A stretch of 5,577 nt of DNA from Betaproteobacteria bacterium (GTDB lineage Bacteria > Pseudomonadota > Gammaproteobacteria > Burkholderiales > Burkholderiaceae): the NCBI GenBank assembly GCA_947468785.1, contig CANIMS010000127.1:1-5577 (forward strand). The letters run 5' to 3'. Positions 1 through 5,577 of the stretch are shown here, in pieces (the first letter of the stretch is position 1; each line of letters opens with the position of its first letter). The notes under the pieces were generated by a model. The model searched no databases and had not been told where the DNA came from. It saw nothing but the letters and a program-made list of their open reading frames with translations. A program made the position numbers and the translations under genes.

Positions 1-203
1 GCTCTCGTATGAATGTGACCTTCTTTCTCAAGGATGAGTCCTTGAATGCGAAATTCTTAGAAGAGACGAACGCTGCTGGTTTGGTTGCCTTGCGTGGACA
101 TAAAGCGGCTGGCGGTATGCGCGCCAGCATTTACAACGCAATGCCTTTAGAAGGTGTTAAAGCCTTGGTTGAATTTATGCGCGACTTTGAAAGGCGGGCT
201 TAA
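1..203 (+). CDS. serC: Phosphoserine aminotransferase, C-terminal end (5' part outside window)
   Basis: This is the last 66 codons of SerC, the PLP enzyme that converts 3-phosphohydroxypyruvate and glutamate to phosphoserine in serine synthesis, and acts on the related pyridoxal-pathway intermediate. The reading frame is already open at base 3, so the ATG at base 9 is an internal Met and not a start. The family's C-terminal signature [16 protein letters not shown] is present, followed by the usual ending (FMRDFERRA). Its Arg is the expected substrate-carboxylate contact. The preceding phosphate-contact pair, His-Arg in E. coli, reads His-Lys here (bases 99-104). The PLP lysine and most of the fold lie upstream of the window. 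The TAA stop shares its last base with the pheA start, so the two genes are probably co-transcribed and translationally coupled. Confidence 0.95.
   Translation, partial: SRMNVTFFLKDESLNAKFLEETNAAGLVALRGHKAAGGMRASIYNAMPLEGVKALVEFMRDFERRA
192..197 (+). promoter_or_regulatory. Ribosome binding site of pheA inside serC
   Basis: AGGCGG, one mismatch from AGGAGG, lies five bases before the pheA ATG at 203 and within the last codons of serC. It supports the ATG in the TAATG overlap as the true pheA start. Ribosomes finishing serC would be placed to re-initiate here. Confidence 0.6.
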
Positions 204-1282
204 TGAGTACTGAAGAACAACGCCTCGCACCTCTTCGAGAAAAAATTGATTCACTAGATGCAAAGATTTTAGATTTGCTCAGTCAGCGTGCCAAAGCTGC
301 TCAAGAAGTTGGTCATATTAAAGGTGGATTTTCTACCCCGGTGTTTCGGCCTGAGCGTGAGCGACAGGTTGTTGCCAAGCTGCAAGAAATTAATCAGGGG
401 CCTTTATTGCCCGATGGGATTGCGGCAATCTGGAGAGAAGTAATGTCTGCCTGTCGTGCCTTAGAAGCGCGTCAAACGATTGCGTATCTTGGACCAGCAG
501 GTACTTTCTCTGAGCAGGCTGCCCAAAACTATTTTGGTCACTCTATTGCAGGCTTGCCTTGCAACAGTCTTGATGAAGTATTTAAGGCGGTAGAAAAGGG
601 CTCGGCTCAATTTGGCATAGTCCCTGTAGAAAATTCTAGCGAGGGTGCCATCTCTCGCACTTTGGATTTATTGCTTGATTCCCCGATGCATATTAGCGGC
701 GAAGTGGTGTTGCCGATTCATCATCATCTTTTATCCAAGAGTGGTAATTTGGATGGGGTCACCACGGTTTGTGCGCATGCTCAAGCCTTGGCACAATGCC
801 AGCAATGGTTGAGTCAGAATGCCCCTCATTTAAAACGCCAAGCGGTTAGTAGTAATGCTGAAGCAGCACGCTTAGCTGCGAATGATCCAACTCTAGCTGC
901 AATTGCTGGTGATCCAGCTCAATTGGCTTACGGTTTACAAGTGGTCACTGCTCAAGTGCAAGATGATGCTCATAATCGCACCCGTTTTGTAGTCATCGGC
1001 TCTTATGAATGTCAGCCAACTGGCCATGACCAAACGTCTTTAGTGCTGTCTGTAGATAATCAACCTGGCGCAGTCTATCGTCTGCTTGCTCCCCTGGCGA
1101 AGCATGGCGTATCGATGAATCGTTTTGAATCACGTCCTGCACGCAAAGGTACTTGGGAATATCATTTTTATATTGATATTGCTGGTCATGCTGCAGATCC
1201 AAAGGTGATTAACGCTTTGGAAGAGTTGAAAGAGATTGCCGCATTCTATAAAAACCTCGGTTCCTATCCCCACTCAGCTTAA
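203..1282 (+). CDS. pheA: Bifunctional chorismate mutase / prephenate dehydratase (P-protein)
   Basis: A cytoplasmic enzyme that rearranges chorismate to prephenate and then dehydrates and decarboxylates it to phenylpyruvate, committing flux to phenylalanine. Residues 8-90 form an AroQ-type helical chorismate mutase. R12, R29, K40, R52 and E53 align with the E. coli active-site residues R11, R28, K39, R51 and E52, and the VFRPERE stretch is typical of the non-enteric subtype. Residues 93-270 are the dehydratase, with YLGPAGTFSEQAA, VPVENSSEGAI (N144) and the catalytic TRF motif (T260-F262). Residues 277-355 are an ACT domain with PGAV (288-291) and ESRP (309-312), the counterparts of the GALV and ESRP phenylalanine-binding motifs of E. 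coli. Feedback inhibition by Phe is therefore likely. Length (359 aa) is normal. The position of an often-conserved Ser in the dehydratase is Ala191. The gene overlaps serC by one base and precedes hisC by 39 bp. Confidence 0.98.
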   Translation: MSTEEQRLAPLREKIDSLDAKILDLLSQRAKAAQEVGHIKGGFSTPVFRPERERQVVAKLQEINQGPLLPDGIAAIWREVMSACRALEARQTIAYLGPAGTFSEQAAQNYFGHSIAGLPCNSLDEVFKAVEKGSAQFGIVPVENSSEGAISRTLDLLLDSPMHISGEVVLPIHHHLLSKSGNLDGVTTVCAHAQALAQCQQWLSQNAPHLKRQAVSSNAEAARLAANDPTLAAIAGDPAQLAYGLQVVTAQVQDDAHNRTRFVVIGSYECQPTGHDQTSLVLSVDNQPGAVYRLLAPLAKHGVSMNRFESRPARKGTWEYHFYIDIAGHAADPKVINALEELKEIAAFYKNLGSYPHSA

Positions 1283-1321
1283 GGCTGCAGAAGATAAACC
1301 GGTAAATTAACCGCTGCCAGA

Positions 1322-2446
1322 ATGACTTCAAAAATTGGTTTAAAACACATTCACGCGATTGCACCTTATGTTGGTGGTCGCCCTATTAGCGAAGTTGCGC
1401 GTGACTATGGTTTGGATGAAAGCAAGATTGTGAAATTGGCATCCAACGAGAACCCATTAGGAATGCCTCAGTCAGCTCAAGATGCAATGCTCAAAGCGGC
1501 AGCCGACTTAGGTCGCTACCCCGATTCAAATGGGTTTGAATTAAAGAAAGTCTTGGCTGAGCGCTTGGGTGTGCCGGCAGATTGGATTACTTTGGGTAAT
1601 GGCAGCAACGACATTTTGGAGTTGGCTGCACGCGCTGTTGCACAAGCAGATGATGAGGTTATTTTTTCTCGACATGCTTTTGCGGTTTATCCCTTGGCTA
1701 CCCAAGCGGTAGGCGCTAAGTCTATTGAGGTTGCTCCAACTAGTAGTTATGGACATGATTTGCCTGCAATGTTAGCTGCCGTTAAAGCTTCAGGCCCTAA
1801 AGCCAAACTGGTTTTTGTTGCTAATCCCAATAATCCCACTGGCAGCTATTTGCCCGCAAAAGAAATTGAAGAATTTTTACTCGCACTTCCTAGTGATGTA
1901 GTAGTCGTGTTGGATGAGGCATACAACGAATATTTGGCTCCTGAACAGCGCTACGATGCGATTGCCTGGGTGAAGCGTTTCCCGAATATGATTTTGTCAC
2001 GCAGTTTTTCTAAGGCTTATGGTCTGGCTGGTTTACGGATTGGTTATGGAGTGGCTCAACCCCATTTAACCGATTTACTAAATCGTATTCGTCAGCCGTT
2101 CAATGTGAATAGTCTCGCGCAAGCCGCAGCGATTGCTGCATTTCAGGATTCTGCATTCTTACAAAAAGGCTTTGAGGTTAATCGTGCTGGATATGCTCAA
2201 CTAACCAAAGCCTTTGATCAACTTGGACTTGCTTATTTACCTTCTGCTGGTAATTTTGTCTTGGTTAAAGTGGGCGATGATGATGAGGCTGGTAGCCGTA
2301 TCAACTTAGCCTTGCTCAAGCGCGGCATTATTGTCAGACCAGTCGGCAATTATGGATTGCCACAATGGCTTCGTATCTCAATAGGCTTGCCCGAAGAGAA
2401 TGCAGCCTTTCTAGATGCCCTAAAAGATATCTTGGCAAAACAGTAA
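1322..2446 (+). CDS. hisC: Histidinol-phosphate aminotransferase family (HisC), possibly also aromatic aminotransferase
   Basis: A fold-type I PLP aminotransferase of 374 aa, the normal size for HisC. The family reaction interconverts imidazole-acetol phosphate and histidinol phosphate using glutamate. Landmarks in order are SNENPLG (41-47), GNGSNDILE (92-100, PLP phosphate site), NPNNPTG with N171, LDEAYNEY with D198 and Y201 (PLP ring contacts), SFSKAYGLAGLR with the Schiff-base Lys K231 and phosphate-binding R239, and R351 in WLRISIG (substrate carboxylate). It sits between pheA and tyrA, away from any other histidine gene in the window. This is the 'hisHb' position of the supraoperon, where the enzyme is thought to transaminate aromatic keto acids or prephenate as well. 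The ATG at 1322 fits the family N-terminus, but no SD is visible before it. Substrate range cannot be read from the sequence. Confidence 0.95.
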   Translation: MTSKIGLKHIHAIAPYVGGRPISEVARDYGLDESKIVKLASNENPLGMPQSAQDAMLKAAADLGRYPDSNGFELKKVLAERLGVPADWITLGNGSNDILELAARAVAQADDEVIFSRHAFAVYPLATQAVGAKSIEVAPTSSYGHDLPAMLAAVKASGPKAKLVFVANPNNPTGSYLPAKEIEEFLLALPSDVVVVLDEAYNEYLAPEQRYDAIAWVKRFPNMILSRSFSKAYGLAGLRIGYGVAQPHLTDLLNRIRQPFNVNSLAQAAAIAAFQDSAFLQKGFEVNRAGYAQLTKAFDQLGLAYLPSAGNFVLVKVGDDDEAGSRINLALLKRGIIVRPVGNYGLPQWLRISIGLPEENAAFLDALKDILAKQ

Positions 2447-2477
2447 TTCATTCAGATTACAAAAGACCTCTATTCCT

Positions 2478-3359
2478 ATGACCATCATGAATCCAGATAG
2501 TAATTACGGAACTGTGACGATTGTTGGTGTCGGCCTGATCGGGGCATCCCTTGGATTGGCGCTGAAGCAAGCTGGGGTAGTGAAAACGGTATTGGGCGTT
2601 GGACGCAGTCAAGCGAACTTAGATCAAGCGCTCAAGATGGGCGCGATTGACGGTGTAGTGGATTTGCTTGAGGCTGCCAAAAAATCAGATCTAATCGTCC
2701 TTTGTGTGCCGGTTGCGCAAATGCGTGCAGCGTTTGAAATTATCGAACCGCATCTCGAATCTAAAACCATGATTACTGATGCTGGTAGCACTAAGGGCGA
2801 TGTGATTTTGGCGGCTAAGGAAGTATTGGGTAAAAAAGCGTGTCAATTTGTACCGGCCCATCCAATTGCGGGTGGCGCACAACACGGAGCGAGCGCTGCG
2901 AAAGCAGATTTATTTAAGGGAAGACAAACCATTGTTTGCCCCTTGCAAGAAAACTCTCCCGAAGATACGGCTCTGATCATGGGCTTCTGGGAATCAGTTG
3001 GTTCCGAAGTAAAAATGATTGGTAGTGTCCAACACGATGCAATTTATGCTGCAGTCTCGCATTTACCCCATCTGCTCTCTTATGCTTTGATGGCAAGCGT
3101 AGTCAATTCTGAAGATGCCGAGCAAAAGCTGGGTCATGTCGGTGCGGGCTTTAAAGATTTCACTCGGATTGCGGCATCTAGCCCAGAGATGTGGCGTGAC
3201 ATTTGCTTGGGTAATCGCACTGCTATCTTGAAGGAGCTCGATCAGTACCTATTGATCGTCAATCACATGCGCAAATTAATTGCTGAAAACGATGGCCCAG
3301 GTCTAGAAAAATTATTTAATAAGGCAAGTAAAGCTCGCCAAGATTTGGATGGGGTTTAA
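2478..3359 (+). CDS. tyrA: Prephenate/arogenate dehydrogenase (monofunctional TyrA)
   Basis: This enzyme oxidatively decarboxylates prephenate to 4-hydroxyphenylpyruvate, or arogenate to tyrosine. It has no fused chorismate mutase, unlike the enteric T-protein, so PheA is the only mutase visible here. An N-terminal Rossmann domain carries G17-V-G-L-I-G22, followed by DAGSTK (101-106) and PAHPIAGG with catalytic-type H128. The helical C-terminal domain has SHLPH (194-198) and [12 protein letters not shown] with R230, matching the substrate-binding His and Arg known from characterised TyrA proteins. Beta-strand 2 ends in GVGRSQ (40-45) with no acidic residue, which points towards NADP rather than strict NAD use. 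There is no ACT domain (293 aa). The start is uncertain: ATG 2478 or the in-frame ATG 2487, neither with a good SD (AAAAGA at 2461 is weak). The stop overlaps the aroA start by one base. Confidence 0.95.
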   Translation: MTIMNPDSNYGTVTIVGVGLIGASLGLALKQAGVVKTVLGVGRSQANLDQALKMGAIDGVVDLLEAAKKSDLIVLCVPVAQMRAAFEIIEPHLESKTMITDAGSTKGDVILAAKEVLGKKACQFVPAHPIAGGAQHGASAAKADLFKGRQTIVCPLQENSPEDTALIMGFWESVGSEVKMIGSVQHDAIYAAVSHLPHLLSYALMASVVNSEDAEQKLGHVGAGFKDFTRIAASSPEMWRDICLGNRTAILKELDQYLLIVNHMRKLIAENDGPGLEKLFNKASKARQDLDGV

Positions 3360-3361
3360 TG
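3347..3361 (+). promoter_or_regulatory. tyrA-aroA TAATG overlap with purine-rich SD-like run
   Basis: GGATGGGG (3347-3354), inside the last codons of tyrA, lies four bases before the aroA ATG (3359-3361), which shares its A with the tyrA TAA. The arrangement is typical of stop-restart translational coupling and gives roughly equal production of the two enzymes. The match to the anti-SD is only partial. Confidence 0.5.
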
Positions 3362-4687
3362 GCTCATTTGCCCAGTATTCAGATTGGTCCATTTACACGA
3401 GCTCAAGGCTCGATTGTTTTGCCAGGATCCAAGAGTATTTCGAATCGCGTACTACTGCTGGCAGCGCTTTCGTCTGGCACAAGCACTCTCAAAAATTTAT
3501 TAGATGCGGATGATACGCAAGTGATGCGAAATGCATTGCGTCAGCTTGGTTTATCCGTGACTGACAAAGAGAATAATGTTTGTGTGGTTCAGGGTTGTAG
3601 TGGAAAATTTCCAGTGCGTGATGCTGATCTCTTTATGGGGAACGCTGGTACTGCAATTCGTCCATTGACTGCAGCACTGGCAATGCAGGGCGGTAACTAT
3701 CGCTTATCAGGCGTAGCACGTATGCATGAACGCCCAATTCGTGATCTGGTAGATGGATTGCGCCAAGTGGGAGCCAAGATTGAATATGAATTGCAAGAAG
3801 GTTATCCGCCCATTCAGATTTCTGCGGCAGATATTCATATTAAAGATGTCGTAAAAGTACGCGGCGATGTATCGAGTCAGTTCTTAACGGCTTTGCTGAT
3901 GGCTCTGCCTCTCTTGGCAATTGAGCCAGTTCGAATCGAAGTGGTTGGTGAACTTATTTCACGCCCTTACATCGACATTACTCTCAAGTTAATGGCTCGT
4001 TTTGGCGTTAAGGTTTCATGCCCTGACTCGCAATCATTTGTGATTCCAGCCAATACTTCAGGTCTTATTTATCAAAGTCCAGGAGAGCTCTCGGTTGAAG
4101 GTGATGCCTCCTCCGCCTCTTATTTCCTTGCTCTAGGTGCTATTGGCAGCGGCCCTGTACGCGTGCTCGGTGTTGGCAAAGATAGTATTCAAGGAGATGT
4201 GGCATTTGCAGACGCGCTCGCTCTGATGGGTGCCAAGATTACTGCAGGCGAAGATTGGATTGAAGTTGCTGGTGTTCAGAATGCCAGTGGAAAACTCAAT
4301 GGCATCACGATAGATTGCACTGAAATACCTGACGCCGCCATGACACTCGCAGTAGCGGCATTATTTGCCGAAGGTCCTACGCGCTTGAATAACATAGCAA
4401 GCTGGCGTGTGAAAGAAACTGATCGCATTGCTGCAATGGCAACAGAATTAAAAAAAGTTGGGGCAACTGTTGAAGAGGGTCCTGACTACATTGTGATTCA
4501 GGCACCAGCATCACAAAGCGAATGGAAGTCGCCAAGTGAAGGTATTGATACATACGATGACCATCGCATGGCAATGTGTTTTTCACTTGCTGCGTTTGGA
4601 CCCCATGCGCTCACTATCAACGATCCGAATTGTGTTGCTAAAACATTCCCTACTTACTTCGCAGAGTTTGCGAAAGTGGTGAGTTAA
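3359..4687 (+). CDS. aroA: 3-phosphoshikimate 1-carboxyvinyltransferase (EPSP synthase, class I)
   Basis: Catalyses shikimate-3-phosphate + PEP to EPSP + phosphate, the step before chorismate synthase; cytoplasmic, two-lobed beta-prism fold. Conserved stations by E. coli equivalence are [10 protein letters not shown] with K25, S26 and R30 (K22, S23, R27); [10 protein letters not shown] with G97, R101 and P102 (G96, R100, P101); RMHERP with R125 (R124); SSQF (172-175; S169-Q171 region); EIPDAAMT with catalytic D325 (D313); VKETDR with E353 and R356 (E341, R344); DHRMAM with R403 (R386); and AKTFP with K428 (K411). The unmodified GNAGTxxRP loop marks a class I, probably glyphosate-sensitive enzyme. 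Length of 442 aa is slightly above the E. coli 427. Translation is probably coupled to tyrA. The aroA 3' end can pair with the cmk leader (see the hairpin at 4672). Confidence 0.99.
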   Translation: MAHLPSIQIGPFTRAQGSIVLPGSKSISNRVLLLAALSSGTSTLKNLLDADDTQVMRNALRQLGLSVTDKENNVCVVQGCSGKFPVRDADLFMGNAGTAIRPLTAALAMQGGNYRLSGVARMHERPIRDLVDGLRQVGAKIEYELQEGYPPIQISAADIHIKDVVKVRGDVSSQFLTALLMALPLLAIEPVRIEVVGELISRPYIDITLKLMARFGVKVSCPDSQSFVIPANTSGLIYQSPGELSVEGDASSASYFLALGAIGSGPVRVLGVGKDSIQGDVAFADALALMGAKITAGEDWIEVAGVQNASGKLNGITIDCTEIPDAAMTLAVAALFAEGPTRLNNIASWRVKETDRIAAMATELKKVGATVEEGPDYIVIQAPASQSEWKSPSEGIDTYDDHRMAMCFSLAAFGPHALTINDPNCVAKTFPTYFAEFAKVVS

Positions 4688-4717
4688 CTCATTAACTGAA
4701 TCAGTCCACCATTTTTT
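4672..4717 (+). terminator. Two-part hairpin with U6 tract between aroA and cmk (attenuator- or coupling-like)
   Basis: Hand-folding of the RNA gives an outer stem of 4677-4681 (TGGTG) with 4707-4711 (CACCA). It can be extended by A-U and G·U pairs of 4672-4676 with 4712-4716. On its 5' side stacks an inner hairpin, AGTTAA (4682-4687) with TTAACT (4692-4697), loop CTCA. Six T (4712-4717) follow the CACCA arm and abut the cmk ATG. It can be read as a weak intrinsic terminator, or as a structure sequestering the U-rich cmk leader until ribosomes translate the end of aroA, whose stop (4685-4687) lies in the inner stem. Most pairs are A-U, so stability is doubtful. Confidence 0.4.
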
Positions 4718-5380
4718 ATGAGTCTCCCACCAGTCATTGCTATTGATGGACCTACTGCCTCAGGGAAGGGAACAGTTGCCTCTCTAGTGGCAGATAGCTT
4801 GGGTTTTCATTATTTGGATAGTGGCGCCTTATATCGCTTAGTTGCGCTAGCCAGCGAAATCCAGGGAATAGATGTCAAAAATGGCCCAGAATTGGGTCTA
4901 ATAGCATCTAAGTTATTGATTTTATTCAAAAATAATCAAATTTTTCTCGATGGCAAGGATGTTACGGAGGCGATTCGTACGGAAAGCATCGGTCTTAGAG
5001 CCTCTACTTTGGCAGTGCATCCTGAGGTACGGGCCGCTTTAGTGGATTTACAGCACAGTTTCCGCCAATCTCCAGGGCTTGTAGCCGATGGAAGGGACAT
5101 GGCGAGCGTCATATTCCCGGACGCTGTTTTGAAGGTTTTCTTGACTGCAACAGCCTCTGCAAGAGCGGAGCGTCGTTATAAGCAATTGATAGCTAAGGGA
5201 ATTTCTGCTAAACTTTCCGACTTACTGCAAGATTTGCAGGAGCGGGATGCCAGAGACAGTAGTCGAGGTGCCGCTCCTTTAGTGATTGCAGATGGCGCAA
5301 AAGTGCTTGAAACATCAGATTTGTCGATAGATCAAGCAGTTAGCTTAGTTTTGGATTGGTATCAATCTGCAACTGCTTAG
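4718..5380 (+). CDS. cmk: Cytidylate kinase (CMP/dCMP kinase)
   Basis: Phosphorylates CMP and dCMP with ATP to the diphosphates, feeding RNA, DNA and phospholipid precursors; cytoplasmic P-loop NMP kinase. The P-loop is GPTASGKGT (11-19). YLDSGALYR (32-40) supplies the S35 and R40 nucleotide contacts. The bacterial CMP-kinase insert follows at roughly 60-105. R115 and GRD (125-127) line the CMP site, and the lid ERDARDSSR carries R176, D180 and R183, aligning with R181, D185 and R188 of E. coli. The segment after GRD reads MASVIFPDA, where MGTVVFPDA is more usual. Length (220 aa) is near the norm. The N-terminus PPVIAIDGP fits the family and fixes ATG 4718, although the upstream bases are a T-run with no SD. 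Linkage of cmk to rpsA is widely conserved in proteobacteria. Confidence 0.98.
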   Translation: MSLPPVIAIDGPTASGKGTVASLVADSLGFHYLDSGALYRLVALASEIQGIDVKNGPELGLIASKLLILFKNNQIFLDGKDVTEAIRTESIGLRASTLAVHPEVRAALVDLQHSFRQSPGLVADGRDMASVIFPDAVLKVFLTATASARAERRYKQLIAKGISAKLSDLLQDLQERDARDSSRGAAPLVIADGAKVLETSDLSIDQAVSLVLDWYQSATA

Positions 5381-5420
5381 TTTTGCGGGTAGTGGAAGTT
5401 AGCTGTAAGGAGTAGTTTTG
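5343..5420 (+). repeat. Direct repeat GCTTAGTTTTG x2 plus TAGTTTTG, around the cmk stop
   Basis: GCTTAGTTTTG occurs exactly at 5343-5353 and 5375-5385. The shared core TAGTTTTG occurs a third time at 5413-5420. Core starts are 32 and 35 bases apart, about three helical turns each. The second copy contains the cmk TAG stop. The role is unknown. The copies could be protein-binding sites, or alternative partners for GAAACT (5430-5435) in the terminator arm downstream. Confidence 0.5.
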
Positions 5421-5429
5421 GTGTCTTAA
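5406..5429 (+). promoter_or_regulatory. Strong Shine-Dalgarno with micro-ORF in the rpsA leader
   Basis: TAAGGAG (5406-5412) is the best SD in the window but does not serve a known gene. The only start codons at suitable distance are TTG (5418) and GTG (5421), in the same frame, giving TTG-GTG-TCT-TAA or GTG-TCT-TAA. The stop is at 5427-5429. The micro-ORF overlaps the 5' arm of the downstream terminator-like hairpin, so a ribosome here would block that hairpin. Translation is inferred, and the SD could be chance. Confidence 0.4.
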
Positions 5430-5479
5430 GAAACTCTACAACGCGATCTTTTCATTAGCGTGTTTCTTGGGGCTTTTTT
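5423..5479 (+). terminator. Intrinsic-terminator-like hairpin between cmk and rpsA
   Basis: The 5' arm 5423-5434 (GTCTTAAGAAAC) pairs with 5462-5473 (GTTTCTTGGGGC) over twelve continuous pairs, three of them G·U. Six T (5474-5479) follow at once. The 27-base interior can form a second short helix, ACGC (5441-5444) with GCGT (5458-5461), stacked on the first with a six-base bulge on the 5' side. It may end the aromatic operon, with rpsA served by another promoter, or act as a regulated attenuator in the rpsA leader. No convincing promoter was found in the 43 bases between the T-tract and the rpsA start. Confidence 0.65.
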
Positions 5480-5522
5480 AATCTAACCCGTCAGGCCTTC
5501 TGGCGGCACAAAGTGAATACAC

Positions 5523-5577
5523 ATGTCTGAATCATTTGCAGAATTATTTGAAGAATCATTAACCCGATCGAATATGA
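5523..5577 (+). CDS. rpsA: 30S ribosomal protein S1, N-terminal end (rest outside window)
   Basis: Eighteen codons plus one base are present, encoding MSESFAELFEESLTRSNM. This closely matches the S1 N-terminus (E. coli MTESFAQLFEESL), the segment that docks S1 to the 30S subunit through S2. The S1 RNA-binding domains lie beyond the window. The position directly after cmk is the conserved one. No good SD precedes the ATG; AAGTGA at 5511-5516 is weak. Known rpsA genes also lack a strong SD, and in E. coli S1 represses its own translation through leader structure, so autoregulation is plausible here. The 142-base leader contains the repeats, micro-ORF and terminator-like hairpin described separately. 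Confidence 0.95.
   Translation, partial: MSESFAELFEESLTRSNM

Noticed and set aside
9..203. A separate small gene starting at ATG 9
   Set aside because: The frame is open to the window edge and the protein is the SerC C-terminus, so this Met is internal.
993..1202. Minus-strand open frame opposite pheA
   Set aside because: It lies wholly inside the conserved ACT domain of pheA, has no recognisable family and no SD evidence; a shadow frame. The same holds for minus-strand frames at 1541-1756, 2691-2885 and 4377-4586.
1283..1318. Hairpin in the pheA-hisC gap (CGGT with ACCG, and GGC/GCC flanks)
   Set aside because: Only four pairs in the best helix, no T-tract, and the two helices compete for the same bases.
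5488..5506. Short stem CCGTC with GGCGG just before rpsA
   Set aside because: Five pairs including a G·U, competing with a GCC-TTCT-GGC hairpin; too weak to call an S1 operator without comparative data.
5343..5522. Sigma-70 promoter for rpsA
   Set aside because: TTTAAT at 5477-5482 resembles a -10 box but overlaps the terminator T-tract and has no -35 at proper spacing; TTGGAT at 5351 has no matching -10.
1..5577. Mobile elements, CRISPR arrays, tRNA or phage genes, or a new defence system
   Set aside because: Nearly all bases are accounted for by intact housekeeping genes on one strand; no spaced repeats of CRISPR type, no transposase, no terminal inverted repeats and no tRNA-like fold were seen.

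Overview
The window is a dense one-strand run of amino-acid and nucleotide metabolism genes: 3' end of serC, then pheA, hisC, tyrA, aroA, cmk and the first codons of rpsA. This order matches the 'mixed-function supraoperon' known from Pseudomonas and Burkholderiales. The short prephenate dehydratase/chorismate mutase, the separate tyrA and aroA, the S1 N-terminus (MSESFAELFEESLTRSN) and the AT-leaning codon use together suggest a betaproteobacterium of the Polynucleobacter type. The genus is inferred from remembered family features, not from a search.

Layout: serC (tail, 1-203) overlaps pheA (203-1282) by one base in a TAATG junction. A 39-bp gap leads to hisC (1322-2446) and a 31-bp gap to tyrA (2478-3359). 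tyrA overlaps aroA (3359-4687), again by TAATG. A 30-bp gap leads to cmk (4718-5380). A 142-bp leader (5381-5522), the only sizeable non-coding stretch, precedes rpsA (5523 to the window end). No gene is on the minus strand, and there is no RNA gene, mobile element or CRISPR array.

How the genes work together: AroA makes EPSP, the precursor of chorismate. The AroQ domain of PheA converts chorismate to prephenate. The dehydratase domain of PheA leads to phenylpyruvate, and TyrA leads to 4-hydroxyphenylpyruvate or tyrosine. HisC is a PLP aminotransferase that may finish the aromatic branch as well as serve histidine synthesis. SerC supplies serine and pyridoxal precursors. Cmk supplies CDP for nucleic acids, and rpsA encodes ribosomal protein S1. 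All enzymes look intact, with their key residues in place.

The less ordinary part is the RNA around the last two junctions. The 30-nt aroA-cmk gap can fold with the aroA 3' end into a two-part hairpin ending in six U just before a cmk start that has no Shine-Dalgarno (SD) sequence. The cmk-rpsA leader holds a strong SD (TAAGGAG), a two- or three-codon micro-ORF, and an intrinsic-terminator-like hairpin whose 5' arm overlaps that micro-ORF. An 11-base direct repeat, with an 8-base third copy, lies just upstream. Together these resemble a translation-sensitive attenuator in front of rpsA. This is inferred by hand-folding and is untested.
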